From assembly GCF_000204055.1 (NCBI RefSeq), contig NW_006768773.1, positions 62,001 through 126,000 of the forward strand: 64,000 nucleotides of DNA. The letters are read 5' to 3'. The translations under genes were made by a program, and so were the position numbers. Under the pieces are notes generated by a model, which saw only the letters and a program-made list of their open reading frames with translations, made no database searches and had not been told where the DNA came from. The DNA is from Melampsora larici-populina 98AG31 (Eukaryota; Basidiomycota; Pucciniomycetes; Pucciniales; Melampsoraceae). Shown piece by piece: positions 11,691-22,135 of the stretch; positions within the stretch are counted from its first letter, which is position 1; every line of letters starts with the position of its first letter.

Positions 11691-13126
11691 TACGGAATGC
11701 GACATGTGCCAAAGTGACAACTTGAAATTTCAATTTTTGAAATTTCAGAATCCCCGGGTCAGAAACTGACAAAACTGGATTAAACATCGGATTTAACTCA
11801 AATACTGGTCTGAAACCCCCTGTATTTGGGATGAAACCGTACTTTTTGCCAGTTTTTACTGGTTTCCAAACCACTACCCTGAACTTGACTGCTGAGTTGG
11901 CACTTTGGCACAAATAATACACAAAAATTTCAAAAAATCGAATTTCAACATGACAAATTTGACAGTAAACAAAAAATGTCCACACAGAAAGAAAACAAGT
12001 GTAAAACTCAGTTCGGAATTGGCAAGAGCATCATGATGTAGTTGTGAGTACTGATGCATATTGTTTCCTTGATACTATATCTTCTTCTTATTTTATTTCC
12101 GCTGCAGCCTTCATAGTAGCTAAAATGCTTGCAGCTGGGGTATCATTGGTGTACCTCAAATTGGGTATCAAACCTCTGACACCACCAATTATAAAAGATC
12201 CTAAACATCCCCAAGAAAATCTGGAGTTTTCTACCAGTTTGATCTGCACATTCAGAGCGGAATGAAGATCCTTCTCTTCCTTCCGGTTCCACACTTCTAC
12301 GGCTCCGGTTGATCGACTGAAGCTGCAGACCACCTAACACTAGGTGGTCCAACTTTAATAGACAGACCACCTAGCCTTAGGTGGTCTGGAGCTCCAGTCG
12401 CTCCCTAGAGCTCCAGTCGATCGACTGGAGCTACAGAGCAGCTAACACTAGGTGATCCAACGTTGATAGACGGACCACCTAGCCTTAGGTGGTCTGCAGC
12501 TCCAGTCGATCGACTGGAGCTCTAGGACCTCGGTACCAGTAAGAAAGTACCTCTGGTACCGTGGTCTCAAGCTCCGGTCAAGCGACTGGAGCTGCAGACC
12601 ACCTAAGGCTAGGTGGTCCGTCTATTAAAGTTGGACCACCTAGTGTTAGGCGGTCTGAAGCTCCAGTCGATCGACTGGAGCTCCAGATCACTTAAGGCTA
12701 GGTGGTCCTTCTATTAAAGTTGGACCACCTAGTTTGAGGTGGTCTACAGCTCCAGTCGATTTGCTGGAGCGTGAGCGAGTGGTACTGATATAAATGTACC
12801 ACTGGTACCCTGGTCTGGAGCTTGCACCCACTTAAGGCTAGGTGGTCCTTCTGTGAAAGTGGGACCACCTAGTGTTAAGTTCTTGATTGAATTGAGCTTG
12901 AGCCAGCGGTATTTATACTGTGAAAGAGAGACCGCCTAGGCTGAGGTGCCCTATTCCTCTAGTCCAATGACTGAACCAGTGGGTAAGACAAATACAAGGG
13001 GTTTCAGACCAGTATTTGAGTTAAATCTGATGTTTCATCCAGTTTTGTCAGTTTCTGACCCGGGAATTCTGAAATTTCAATTTTTGAAATTTCAAGTTGT
13101 CACTTTGGCACATGTTGCATTCCGTA
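11691..13126. mobile_element. Terminal-inverted-repeat element with palindrome array inside
   Basis: The ends are inverted copies of about 135 bp (11,691-11,825 and about 12,994-13,126), starting TACGGAATGC and ending GCATTCCGTA. A direct GTCTCC repeat lies immediately outside both ends (11,685-11,690 and 13,127-13,132) and could be a 6-bp target duplication. Because that repeat overlaps the last bases of the foldback element to the left, this element inserted later. The interior contains the palindrome array (12,302-12,945) and no convincing gene. Confidence 0.7.
12302..12945. repeat. Array of nested palindromes with inverted halves
   Basis: About five units of 85-110 bp. Each combines a stem of the type ACCACCTAGCCTTAGGTGGT, a spacer TCTATTAAAGTTGG or its complement, a second stem built on CTAGTGTTAGG, and a palindrome AGCTCCAGTCGATCGACTGG followed by AGCT, which is perfectly self-complementary over 24 bp in its best copies (two of them: 12,407-12,430 and 12,661-12,684, the second followed by a further C). 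The units left of about 12,520 run in one orientation and those right of about 12,580 run in the other, around a centre with GGTACCAGT and CTGGTACCG. The array is therefore palindromic at two scales. Confidence 0.85.
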
Positions 13127-13187
13127 GTCTCCCAACCACTTCTCAACAAATTCTCAATCGATGGATGTTATCCATTTGGTATCCATT

Positions 13188-14024
13188 TCAAACTTTCTCA
13201 TAACTTGCTAGGGTCGGTGGGAGGCACTGGCCTGCCAGTGACTTGTGATTGGGGGCTGTGAGTGTCTCTGGTGTGTTAGACTGGCTGATGATGTCCTGTT
13301 CAAACCAGTCCTCAACCTCGGCGTGTTCAATGGATTCGTCATTAAACCAAGCCTCTACACAGTCTAATTCAGCGTTAAAGGAGGCTTCCGATAGGTTCTT
13401 GGGTCTTAGGAGGCTTCCAAAGGACAGCTTCTCCTCCGATGAAGGCTCCAGGTCGGGGCGTCTAGACAGAGCGTCGGGTTTAGTTGAGTCTCGTCCTGGC
13501 CGGAATCGTTTATGGAAGTCAAAACATCCAAGTGTTTCCGCCCACCTGGCCTGTCTCCTCGTAAGTTGATTGGTTGTCATGAACGTCTCCAAGTTCTTGT
13601 GGTCCATGAACACAGTCACCTCTAGCCTATTTGGGTTTCCTTCCAAATAGTGCCTCCACTCCTTAAAAGCTGCCACGACCACTAACGATTCCTTGTCAAA
13701 TATCTCATAGTTCCTCACAGCCTGTACGAGTGACCGGGATGAGAATGCAACGGGATGGAGTACTCCTTCATCGTCATTTTGGGACAGTATGGCTCCCAAG
13801 GCGTAATCTGAGCAGTCGCACTCCAGGACAAACGGCTTATACGGGTTAGCGATCTTCAAGATGGGGGCGGTCGTAAAGGAGGTTTTCAGTGTATCAAAGG
13901 CTTGCTGTTGAGCGTTGCTCCACTTGAAGGGTACTTTGTTGCAGGTAAGATTGTGCAGTGGTCTTGTAATACGTGAAAATCCGCTAATGAAACGTCGGTA
14001 GAAGTTTGCGAACCCCAAGAATTG
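13188..14024 (-). CDS. Gypsy element 2 RNase H and tail
   Basis: Continues the RT frame after the TAG. The FANFYRRFI block that follows RT is at the start, then the RNase H domain with LECDCSDYALGAILSQ near 13,820 and an acidic FDKESL motif near 13,700, ending in a conserved DALSRRPDL near 13,460. Coding resemblance stops at about 13,262; the last codons to the stop at 13,188 are read from the inserted element's end, so the integrase that should follow is absent. Confidence 0.8.
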   Translation of the reverse strand, partial: QFLGFANFYRRFISGFSRITRPLHNLTCNKVPFKWSNAQQQAFDTLKTSFTTAPILKIANPYKPFVLECDCSDYALGAILSQNDDEGVLHPVAFSSRSLVQAVRNYEIFDKESLVVVAAFKEWRHYLEGNPNRLEVTVFMDHKNLETFMTTNQLTRRQARWAETLGCFDFHKRFRPGRDSTKPDALSRRPDLEPSSEEKLSFGSLLRPKNLSEASFNAELDCVEAWFNDESIEHAEVEDWFEQDIISQSNTPETLTAPNHKSLAGQCLPPTLASYEKV

Positions 14025-14744
14025 CTATACTTGCGATACGTTCTTGGGTGCAGGCCAGTCGCTCACCGCAGAGACCTTTAGGGGATCCATACAAATCTTG
14101 TTCTTCAAAATTAGCAAGCCCAGGTAATCAATCTCCTTGCGCGAAAACTTGCATTTCTCAGGTTTGAGCCAAATATTGTGCGATTGTAAGATTTCAAGTA
14201 CTTCTTCCACAACTTTTTCATGGTCTACTCCAGCTGGTGTATAAATGAGTAAGTCGTCCAGATAAGCTGCTAAGTCCTTTCCTATCTTTTCTCTGAATAT
14301 GTCCGATATGAAGAATTGGAAATACCCAGGAGCTCCAGTTGGCCCAAAAGGCATCACTAATGGCTTGAATTGTTCCTGTTTACAAATGAACGCTAACTTT
14401 TTTTCATCTCCTTCCGCAACTCGCAGGTTATTGTATCCGTTACGCATATCCAGGGATGTATAGTCCTCGGCATCACGTAGGCTATCAACAAGTTCCATAG
14501 TTAACGGTAACGGGTATCTATTTTTCACTGTCAACGAGTTTAGCTTCCGGTAATCAAAACAAGGCCGTAAGTTCCCGTCCTTTTTTCCCGTGAATAAGAC
14601 TGGGGCGGCCCAAGGTGACGTCGTTCTTCTTATTGTTCCCCTCGCGAGTCCCTCATCGATCATTGTGTCTAGGGCTATCTCTTCTGCTGGGGACAATGGG
14701 ATCATCTTACTTGCCTGAGCTGTGGCACCAGGGATAAGCTCGAC
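14025..14744 (-). CDS. Gypsy element 2 reverse transcriptase
   Basis: RNA-dependent DNA polymerase domain. Visible motifs in order: FDYRKLNSLTVKNRYPLP near 14,530; the LDMRNGYNNLRVAEGDE block near 14,430; the MPFGPTGAPGYFQ block near 14,340; and the catalytic YLDDLLIY near 14,250. The segment opens directly after a TGA (14,745-14,747) and closes with a TAG (14,025-14,027), both in the same frame as the neighbouring segments, so these are point mutations inside one original polyprotein. Confidence 0.85.
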   Translation of the reverse strand, partial: VELIPGATAQASKMIPLSPAEEIALDTMIDEGLARGTIRRTTSPWAAPVLFTGKKDGNLRPCFDYRKLNSLTVKNRYPLPLTMELVDSLRDAEDYTSLDMRNGYNNLRVAEGDEKKLAFICKQEQFKPLVMPFGPTGAPGYFQFFISDIFREKIGKDLAAYLDDLLIYTPAGVDHEKVVEEVLEILQSHNIWLKPEKCKFSRKEIDYLGLLILKNKICMDPLKVSAVSDWPAPKNVSQV

Positions 14745-15237
14745 TCAAAAATCATAACGGCAATGAGGAGGTAGTGTCATCGCTTTGCTTTTTCTGAACA
14801 TGTTGATGAAGCGGTGATATCGTGTAGGTACAAGTTCTTTGGCCGACTTTGCAGGTTGATCCCGTATTTCTTCCACCGCTAGTTTGGCCGACACGTTCCA
14901 GGAAGTAGTTGCTGGGCATACAGATGGGGTAGTGCTGTGTCCGGGACATTGAAGCTTGTCAACTGCTTCACGGTCTAGGGTCTCTCCAGTAACAAACTCA
15001 CCTCGCGGGGGCTGAATCTCCATTTTCAAGAGAGCCCCCTCGCCAAGTTTCCTAGTGTTCCTCATATGGGCCAAAGGGCTATCCGGGGGTTTTTTTGGAG
15101 TAGGCAACACTGTCTTCACAGTGGCGAGTTCTGCATCTTGACGTTCACGGTCTTCTTTGTCGGCTTTAATCTGTGGTAATAGATGTACAAGCTTGTTGGC
15201 TGTTTCGGGGCGGGGTTGTAAGGTAAGATCATTGTAC

Positions 15238-15852
15238 TCACATCGCGGAGGTAACGTCAGATAAACTAACAGCCCCCTTGTCATGTTCCCTAGCTTTCCC
15301 CTTCCGGGCCTCAAGGCAATCTGGGGTGGTTTTCGGGTCGGACGACGCCATCTTGATGGCAGCGATGTCTTGAGGTGAGTCTTTTGGTCGTAACGTTCCA
15401 TTCTTCCAATCAATACGATGCCCGTTCTTGCGTAGCCAAGGCATACCGAGGATTGCATCGTATGAGTCTTTGATTTGCGTGACTAAAAATTGTGTCTTTT
15501 CTTTGTCGTCATCAATGCATAGTTCAGCATCCTGTGCAACAGCACGAGGAGCTCCATCAAAGCCATAGACCTCTCCGGCAGTTTTCAAGGTCAAAATCGG
15601 CAAGCCAGTACGCTTGGCGAACTTCTTTCCCAGCACCACATGCGTCGAACCGCAATCGATCAACGCATGGGCTTGGGTACGGTCAAGGTTGGGGGACGTG
15701 GCACAGGAAGTCTCAGATAAAGAAATAGGTGTGAAAATACGGGGATCAGTTGAGTTCTTTGCATTTGATTGTACAGCATCTAATCCCGTCACTAATTCCT
15801 TCCTACTATGGCCCGAGTGTGGCACATCAGTCACTCTTGAGTATCGCCATTT
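15238..15852 (-). CDS. Gypsy element 2 aspartic protease
   Basis: A retropepsin-type protease that would process the polyprotein. The active-site motif is LIDCGSTHVVLG near 15,650, where the usual DTG/DSG is DCG; the C-terminal ILGMPWLRKNGHRIDW motif near 15,430 is well preserved. It is read in the -1 frame relative to gag, with no ATG at the gag boundary, which favours frameshift expression rather than independent initiation. The frame closes at 15,238, while the downstream linker is open in another frame from about 15,458; this is taken as a frameshift mutation. Confidence 0.75.
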   Translation of the reverse strand, partial: KWRYSRVTDVPHSGHSRKELVTGLDAVQSNAKNSTDPRIFTPISLSETSCATSPNLDRTQAHALIDCGSTHVVLGKKFAKRTGLPILTLKTAGEVYGFDGAPRAVAQDAELCIDDDKEKTQFLVTQIKDSYDAILGMPWLRKNGHRIDWKNGTLRPKDSPQDIAAIKMASSDPKTTPDCLEARKGKAREHDKGAVSLSDVTSAM

Positions 15853-16904
15853 TTTGATTGGTCCGCTTTTAAACTACCACCTGCCGCTACACCCTCCAAC
15901 GCCGCAATTTTCGCCTCTAACTCCGCCACTTTTCCTCTCCCAACTGCTCTCTTACTCCCACCCTCACGACTTTTCCCTTTACACCAACGAGCTGAATGAC
16001 CACTACCTCCACAATGAAAACACAAACGCTCTTGCACTCTTTGATGATACTCGTCCAATGATATATTGAATCTTGCTGACGAGATGTCCATGGGTATGTG
16101 GTCTGAAGTCCGGGATATGGTGGCAGGTTCGACGGCTTCACCTCTCAGGTCGTTGTCGATTGCACAGGCCAGTTTAGTAATGCTCTCCAGGTCAGTGAAT
16201 TGATCTCGTATCATGGGGATTCAAACGTTGCTTTTTAACCCTTGACGATAGTGACTTATTAGTGTTGGCAGTTCCCATTTGGTAGCAGGTGCCAGTTGAT
16301 TAAAGCATACCGTATACTCAGCCGCCGATTTGGTCTGTTTCAGTGCTCGCAGAGCCGTCTCAGCGCGTTTTTGACAATCAGAGTCGAAAAAGACGGATTC
16401 AAAGGCTCGAACAAACTCATCGTAAGTGACAGGGTTCTCTTTTGCTGGGTCCATGATGTGTTGCAGTAATGGCTGAGCCCACTTGATGGCTTCGCCGGTT
16501 AGGTACGAGATTGCAAACATTACTTTTGCATCATCCGTCTTGAACAGTGTGGCGTTCATAGCAATATAAATGCCTACTTGACTATCGTACGCCTCAGCCA
16601 GAGCTCCGCGTGCGCCTTCATACTTGTCAGGAGTGGCGACCTTGATGAGTTGGAGCGGGGTATGTGCAACGGGATCAGGCGGTGGTGTGTTTTGGACGGG
16701 GGCTGGATTGGACGTCGGTGGGTTGGTCTGGGCCGGGTGGCCAGTTTCCAGCTGGGCCAGCCGAGCTTCTGCCTGTTCTCGACGCAATGATTCCTTGGCT
16801 AGTTGAGTCGTAAGTGTAGCTCTTTGTGCCGATTCTTCCGCTAGACGTCGACTCAAGTCCTCCATCTGCTGAGCTAGTCGGTTTAAATCCTCAATAGTAG
16901 CCAT
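15831..16904 (-). CDS. gag: Gypsy element 2 Gag with zinc knuckle (interrupted)
   Basis: Capsid/nucleocapsid precursor. The ATG is at 16,902-16,904. Residues about 5-50 are a heptad-like coiled coil rich in L, E, Q and A (around MEDLSRRLAEESAQ), followed by a proline-rich linker, then the retrotransposon Gag domain (about residues 80-225, around KVMFAISYLTGEAIKWAQP). After an in-frame TGA at 16,221 the same frame continues to a CCHC knuckle (CFHCGGSGHSARWC, about 16,000). A second coiled-coil segment (KVAELEAKIAALEG) follows. Gag ends with TGA at 15,831-15,833, overlapping the protease frame, which lies in the -1 frame. Confidence 0.8.
15849..15855 (-). promoter_or_regulatory. Candidate -1 ribosomal frameshift site (A AAA AAT)
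   Basis: On the minus strand, in the gag frame, the bases read TCA AAA AAT, so the heptamer A AAA AAT matches the X XXY YYZ slippery pattern exactly in register. The -1 frame is open from here straight into the protease, with no stop between. The gag stop is only 16-18 nt downstream of the heptamer. Whether a pseudoknot or stem follows was not worked out. Confidence 0.5.
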
Positions 16905-19892
16905 TGGTGCGATGGTAGGGTCTGGGTTTGCGATGTTGTGCCAAGATTCACTCGTCAGAGACTCGGTGTCGTCGGTTGGGGTTTGGAAGGACGGTGTGGT
17001 GATTCAGGTGGTGGTGAGAGGAGTAATGGGGTGGTTCAATGGCTTTCTTGTGATAACTTTTAACTTCGTAAAAAAAAAATTCTTCCTTCAATGTTACTAG
17101 CCAAATTGCAGCGGGCGCCGCTTTAGCGGCTGACGCCGCCATCATTATGACATGTGTAACCAGTGTCAAGTTGCGGGCTTAAGAGGTCTGATCACACTTT
17201 TCATATAAGGCAGTATGCTGCTTAAGCTGGACTTCAAAAAAATTGACTTCAATTTTCATGTCTTGAAATAATTTGTTTTAAGATGGCCAGTAAGAAGTCT
17301 ATGCTGCAAGCAGATCAGCAGCAGGCCATGCTGAATACTCATTCTTCTTCTAATTCCGAAAGATGATTGTTCCCATCCTCTTTTGGTTGGCTACAAGTAG
17401 AAGTCAGTAATGGTTTTAATTTTTGATCATAATAGTTTGGAGATGTTTCCTAAATTTGAAAATGCTTCATGATTTTGTTGCAAGGAAAATTTCCCTCAGA
17501 AGGTTGTGATTGCCTGAGATACTCACACAAAACCCAATCAAATGCAAATCAGATATTTTGACCTGAGTAAAATCTTATAATAAGTAAGCAAAATGACCTG
17601 ATGAAATTTTGTCAAGTTGATGAAATCTATATCATGCAACACCTTTCTCTTCATTCAATAATGAAAAAGCTTTTCAGATACAATTAGGATTTTTGATCAA
17701 GGAATATTTGAACTTCTGTTGTGGAGAAGTAGAAGCAAGCAATGAGATTTGATAACTAATGACAATTGATTATCATGGGTGTTCTTAATTCAAGTCAACT
17801 TGAGCTGTCGCAAACTGAGAAGTCAGGAGAAGGATCTTCAATTTGATAATATGATAGCTTGATGAGAAAGTGATGAATTATATGATGATGATGATGGTGA
17901 TGATAAGACCATGATTTTGATTGAGGGATTGAGGTTTGAATTTGGTTTGTTTTGACAGTAGTTAATTTTGATTGGACATCAATCAAAGTATGCATCAGAG
18001 TTTTGTTGATGTTGTTTCAATGTATGTCAAATCAAATTGAAGCAATTAAATGAAATTATTCATGTATCATCAGAGGGATTTTGTAGAGGAATAAAGATTG
18101 TTTTAGATGTTCGTAACATTTTTGAGAGTCCTAGTTCATGTATGTTGTATGTTTTGGTTACTGAACGCTGTAAGATACCAAACAGCAATATAGGACCATT
18201 AGTTTTGAATTTTGACTTGACTTCAGCTCTTGGACTCAATGACTCTGCGGTGTCAACTCACAAAATTTCTGGGACTGTTTGCCTGGTATAAAAGTTGTCA
18301 AATTCCATGTTGATTTATTGAAACACCAGCAAGCAGTTAGTCTCTCCAATAGATTTAGTCTTTCAAGTTGGTAAAAGCTTGGAAAATATAGGTCCAGAAG
18401 CTTGACTGGTACATACATTGTCATTTGCAGCTGTAAGTGCATGTAAACCTCATCAAGTAGTTCCTTCTATGTACATAATCTTCAAGTTAATGTTTGACTT
18501 TATTAGTTAATGAACCTGAATGATGATGATTTGGTTGTGTTAAAAGCATGTTCTTATTCAATGAGGTTGTAGAAGAACTTTGATCAGCTGATGATGAAGC
18601 AGTGATACATTACTATTACTTGAATTAGGTATTTCAGGTCTTGGAATTGTAGTAGCATTAGTACGTAAGATTGCATTTGATGTCACTCCATCTATTGATC
18701 ATCTAGACCTACACAATTTTCTTTTAGCTACTGCTTCAGGTCCTTGATCATGACTCAAAGTTAAACCATGATTCACAGTTTCAGAAGAAGAAAGTTGTTC
18801 TCTTAAATACATTCAATCATTAGTTGATGTTGAATCTGTTCAATTTCATCTTTTGTTGCTCCTCTCCGCTACTATCACCATTAAAATATCTTTCTTCTCT
18901 ATTTGCTTGTTGATAAACTTGTGGTGATCTTGGTTGTGTCGATTTGGGACTTAAGGAGGCTGATTTGATCATATTAGATAAACCTAATCTCCTCTATGAT
19001 GATTGTACTCAAGGATGACCTTGACCAATCTAGCTATGTAGTACAATGTGATTCTTGACAAGGTGTATAAATTGGATTTGACATCTTACAAGCTCTTGGT
19101 GTTGTTTTATCTGAAGTTTGGAATTCATTGTCTGCCATTGTTATGATGATGGATGGTGCTGGTAACAAGATAGGCTGCGGACAAGAGTTCTCTGGAGTGG
19201 CTTCGGAAAAAGAGAAAGAACATGTTATTGTACCAGAAGATGATGTATATTTGGGTGGAAGTAATCGTCTTAGGGTTGTAGGATTTGATCAATTATAGGT
19301 TGAGTTTATGTCCAGGTTTGGTGTTAAGCTTTGATGATGATTTAGATTTAAAACTGTTTATAATGATGAATAGGATTGTGGATTGGTTTGATTTGAATGT
19401 ATCAAAAAAGGTCGATCATAGCTATTTGACGAATGCCTTCCTTGGTTTGAATCATGAACATCTGGAGTTTGTTGTTGGGTATGCAAAGGGCGAACTCAAG
19501 GTCAGTCAAAGTTATAAAAAAGATTGTAAGAATCAATAACTCACCATGATGAACTTCGATTGTAGAGATGATTGACTTCTAGGTTAGTTGAATGTCTTGA
19601 ATCTGGAAGTAAATGAGATAAAGATGAAGATGTGATGATTTTAGGATAAGGTCTATTATCCTCAAGGGGTGAACCATGATTCAGTAGATGGCGATATAGG
19701 AGAAGATGAAAACGAGAATTCTTCAAATATTTTTTTAAAACCCTTTCAACGAAACAAATTTAAGAGGGATGATTCATTTCAACAACATGACTATCAAAGA
19801 AACAAGTCATTTATGAAAAACGACGGTTTTCAAACCGACGGATAAAAAAAGAGATGTCGGCGGTTTTGGAAGGACAAATCCCCAACACCTTA
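16905..19892. other. Long AT-rich stretch with no supported gene
   Basis: No gene family recognised on either strand. The part nearest 16,905-17,180 is the untranslated leader of gypsy element 2 and includes a GC-rich patch (GCGGGCGCCGCTTTAGCGGC, 17,110-17,129). A small TGA microsatellite lies at about 17,880-17,905. Other open frames here are short and have biased, low-complexity composition. Confidence 0.4.
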
Positions 19893-22057
19893 TCAGTGGA
19901 ACGATAAAGCAAAAAACCCTGTAAATAAAGGGAAACAAGTGTTAGTCAAATTTGATATTGTTGTGAAAGTGTAACTACTGATAAGATAAATGTATATTGA
20001 CCATTCATTTGATTCGGGTTCTGATGTATTTGGAGTAGGAGGTGCAAATTTCAAGATCGAATGATTTGCTATTGTTGAAGTGGTATTAGTGTTATTGGGA
20101 TTACCAGAGTTTGTGGTGGTAGCTGTGTTGGTAGTAGTACTTACTGGATTGTTTGTTGAACTTGTTGTTGGTTGGTTCGGATCTGATTGATTTAAGATTG
20201 ATAATGAATGAGTTTCTTGATGCATAAACTTCGTAGTTGTTGTGGTTAATTCATTGAATTTAAAGATTCAGTCATATTTAGCATTAGCATATATGTGAAC
20301 GATAATCGGTAAATCAATCAAATTACTAACCATTTCCTTTACTTCATGTTGTAATTCGGTGACAGTGTCTTCCAAACTCTATTACATAGAAATCGATCTG
20401 AAAAAAGATCACCCATCAAATCGTTCAGTAAATCATTGAAGTTCAGAAACGCCTCATCACGTAAAGAGAAAAGTTGATATAAGAATAGGGTAGGAAGCTG
20501 AAGGAATACTAACTTTTAATGTAAGTTTGACGACATAAACAAAAAGCAGCTTGAGCATCAGAATTTTGCCTTTTCTTTGCAAGTAACTCTAAATCACCTT
20601 CATCTGATTTGATTGGTTTGACTGATGAATTGGTGATTGTGTAGTTGACTAATGACAATGACGGTTTGAATTCAATTGAGAATTGTTCAAGGTATGTTGA
20701 ATCAAATTATACTATTTTGTATTCAACATGCCCAAAATCGGTGTATGTCCATTGAAGTGGGTGGAATTCGGGGATAGAATGAAGTTAAATGGCCTATAAT
20801 ATTTCATGTCTACAGCCTATTGTATGACGTGTGAAGTGCAAAAAGGACCATATTAGTATAACAATAAAATGGAGAAATCATGTAAAAATATGACAAAGAA
20901 CATTACAAACACCACTTGAGCGTTCCAGAATCCAGTATGGTAGCATACTAAGTAGTATGAGACAGATAGTGGGTTGATATGGAGAGAATCTTTGAGGGTG
21001 TAATCGGTGTAGATGAAAATCAAGGTGGAGTACGAAGTTGATTCGAGTTCGTGGCATTGCAGGTTCAGAACGAATTTCAATTTAGCATGATTTCTAGTTG
21101 GCAGTAGTGTTTCCAGTACGTTCATCTCAGGATCCAAGTTTTGATTTTGTGGAATCGAAGCTCTTTTCTTAGCACTTCATAGATGATGTTGATAAAGTTG
21201 ATTAGATGTACCATTGCTATGTATTAGATTTTGGACAAACAGTGTTGATCAAAATGAACTTGATTGGTTGTCCATCTTCATCTGCACTTTTCACAGCAGC
21301 AGCGAGTTTTTGATTTGGATTCTTTCAATCGGTATTTTTGGATTTAAGGTTTTTTGAATGTGTTGACTTTGATCTGGGTTTGATTTGAATTAAAATAGGG
21401 GTATGTTCAAGGTGAACTGATGTTGACATCACACATCCAAAACAAACAAAACAAAACCATTATCAGTCAAACAAAGCGAATCAAAGAATATTCACCATCT
21501 AAAGGGTCAAATGTGAGCAGCAGATTAAAAAGATTTACCTTTAGTTTTGGTAGCAGGATTTGGTTCCTTGGATGACTTTTAGAAAGTATGAAAACCTTTC
21601 AAGTTTCATTTACGGATATGCAAAAAACATTGTATTGAGTAGTGTGCATTCCTGGAATTAATTGTTATCAGAAGCGTGAACTTACTTCCAAAGTGCGAAG
21701 TGATTTGAGTGTTGAGGCGGATGGTTTATAAATCTGAGCAGGGGTCTGGAGGAACTGAGAGTAAGATTTACGTGTAATGACCTGACCTCTCTCCCAATGC
21801 CAATGAGATTGTGTTTGAGGTGATGGAGTGAAAACACTGGGGGCGGACGTTGGTATGAGAATGTGAACGCTGGTCGATGTCGTAGGTGTTTGCCAGGAGG
21901 ATGATCGCTCCTTTTCTGGCACATATGGTGAGTTGGTTCGAAGTAGGCTGGGTGGCAAGGTAATATGGTCAGGTTGATCAGACAGAATGTTGGTGAGGCG
22001 GAGGGTTTGAGGAGAGGAAGGGTGTATCTGGGTAGTGATGAAATGGGGGATGGGCAT
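19893..22057 (-). CDS. Candidate multi-exon gene, unrecognised
   Basis: Several pieces on the minus strand look coding and are separated by plausible splice sites. The first begins at ATG 22,055-22,057 and ends with a donor near 21,690, giving a Ser/Thr/Pro-rich segment. Later pieces include about 21,137-20,935 (TRNHAKLKFVLNLQCHELES), about 20,690-20,535 (LLAKKRQNSDAQAAFCLCRQ), a helix-prone piece near 20,380 (SLEDTVTELQHEVKEM), and a Thr/Asn-rich piece at 20,225-19,980. The HAKLKFVL-HELES stretch faintly recalls the start of an NT-type C2 domain, but this is not established. Intron positions are guesses and one or two frames carry stops, so a decaying gene is possible. Confidence 0.3.
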
Positions 22058-22135
22058 GTGAAATGTGGATTGAAGGGGGATTTGCAGGGATTTGCCTTGC
22101 CAGCGGATTTCTGACCAAGACAAAACTGGAATATC

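Larger units (their letters stand above)
10727..13261. mobile_element. Outer inverted-repeat element hosting two nested elements
   Basis: The two ends are imperfect inverted copies of about 33 bp: left TCACAGCCCCCAACTACTGG then TCACTGGCAGACCAG, and right the reverse complement with a few changes (CAATCACAAGTCACTGGCAGG). Removing the two elements inside (10,870-11,686 and 11,691-13,126) leaves about 280 bp, a typical size for a small non-autonomous DNA element. The left border cuts the pol frame of gypsy element 1 and the right border cuts that of gypsy element 2. No target-site duplication is visible, expected if the flanks come from two different retroelements. A related end occurs at about 53,400-53,501. 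Confidence 0.6.
13262..16904 (-). mobile_element. Gypsy element 2 gag-protease-RT-RNase H, integrase missing
   Basis: A Ty3/gypsy element of a different family from element 1. The order is gag, zinc knuckle, protease, RT and RNase H, ending in a linker that is cut at 13,261 by the inverted-repeat nest, so the whole integrase is gone. Breaks: TGA at 16,221-16,223 inside gag, a frameshift between about 15,240 and 15,300 after the protease, TGA at 14,745-14,747 before RT, and TAG at 14,025-14,027 between RT and RNase H. No LTR pair was found. It is on the same strand as element 1. Confidence 0.85.

Noticed and set aside
12302..12945. CRISPR array
   Set aside because: Repeats are palindromic and inverted, with no unique spacers of regular size; the host is a fungus.
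15831..15836. Overlapping stop-start (ATGA) between Gag and protease
   Set aside because: The protease frame begins with GTG here, not ATG, so termination-reinitiation is not supported; the slippery heptamer is the better explanation.
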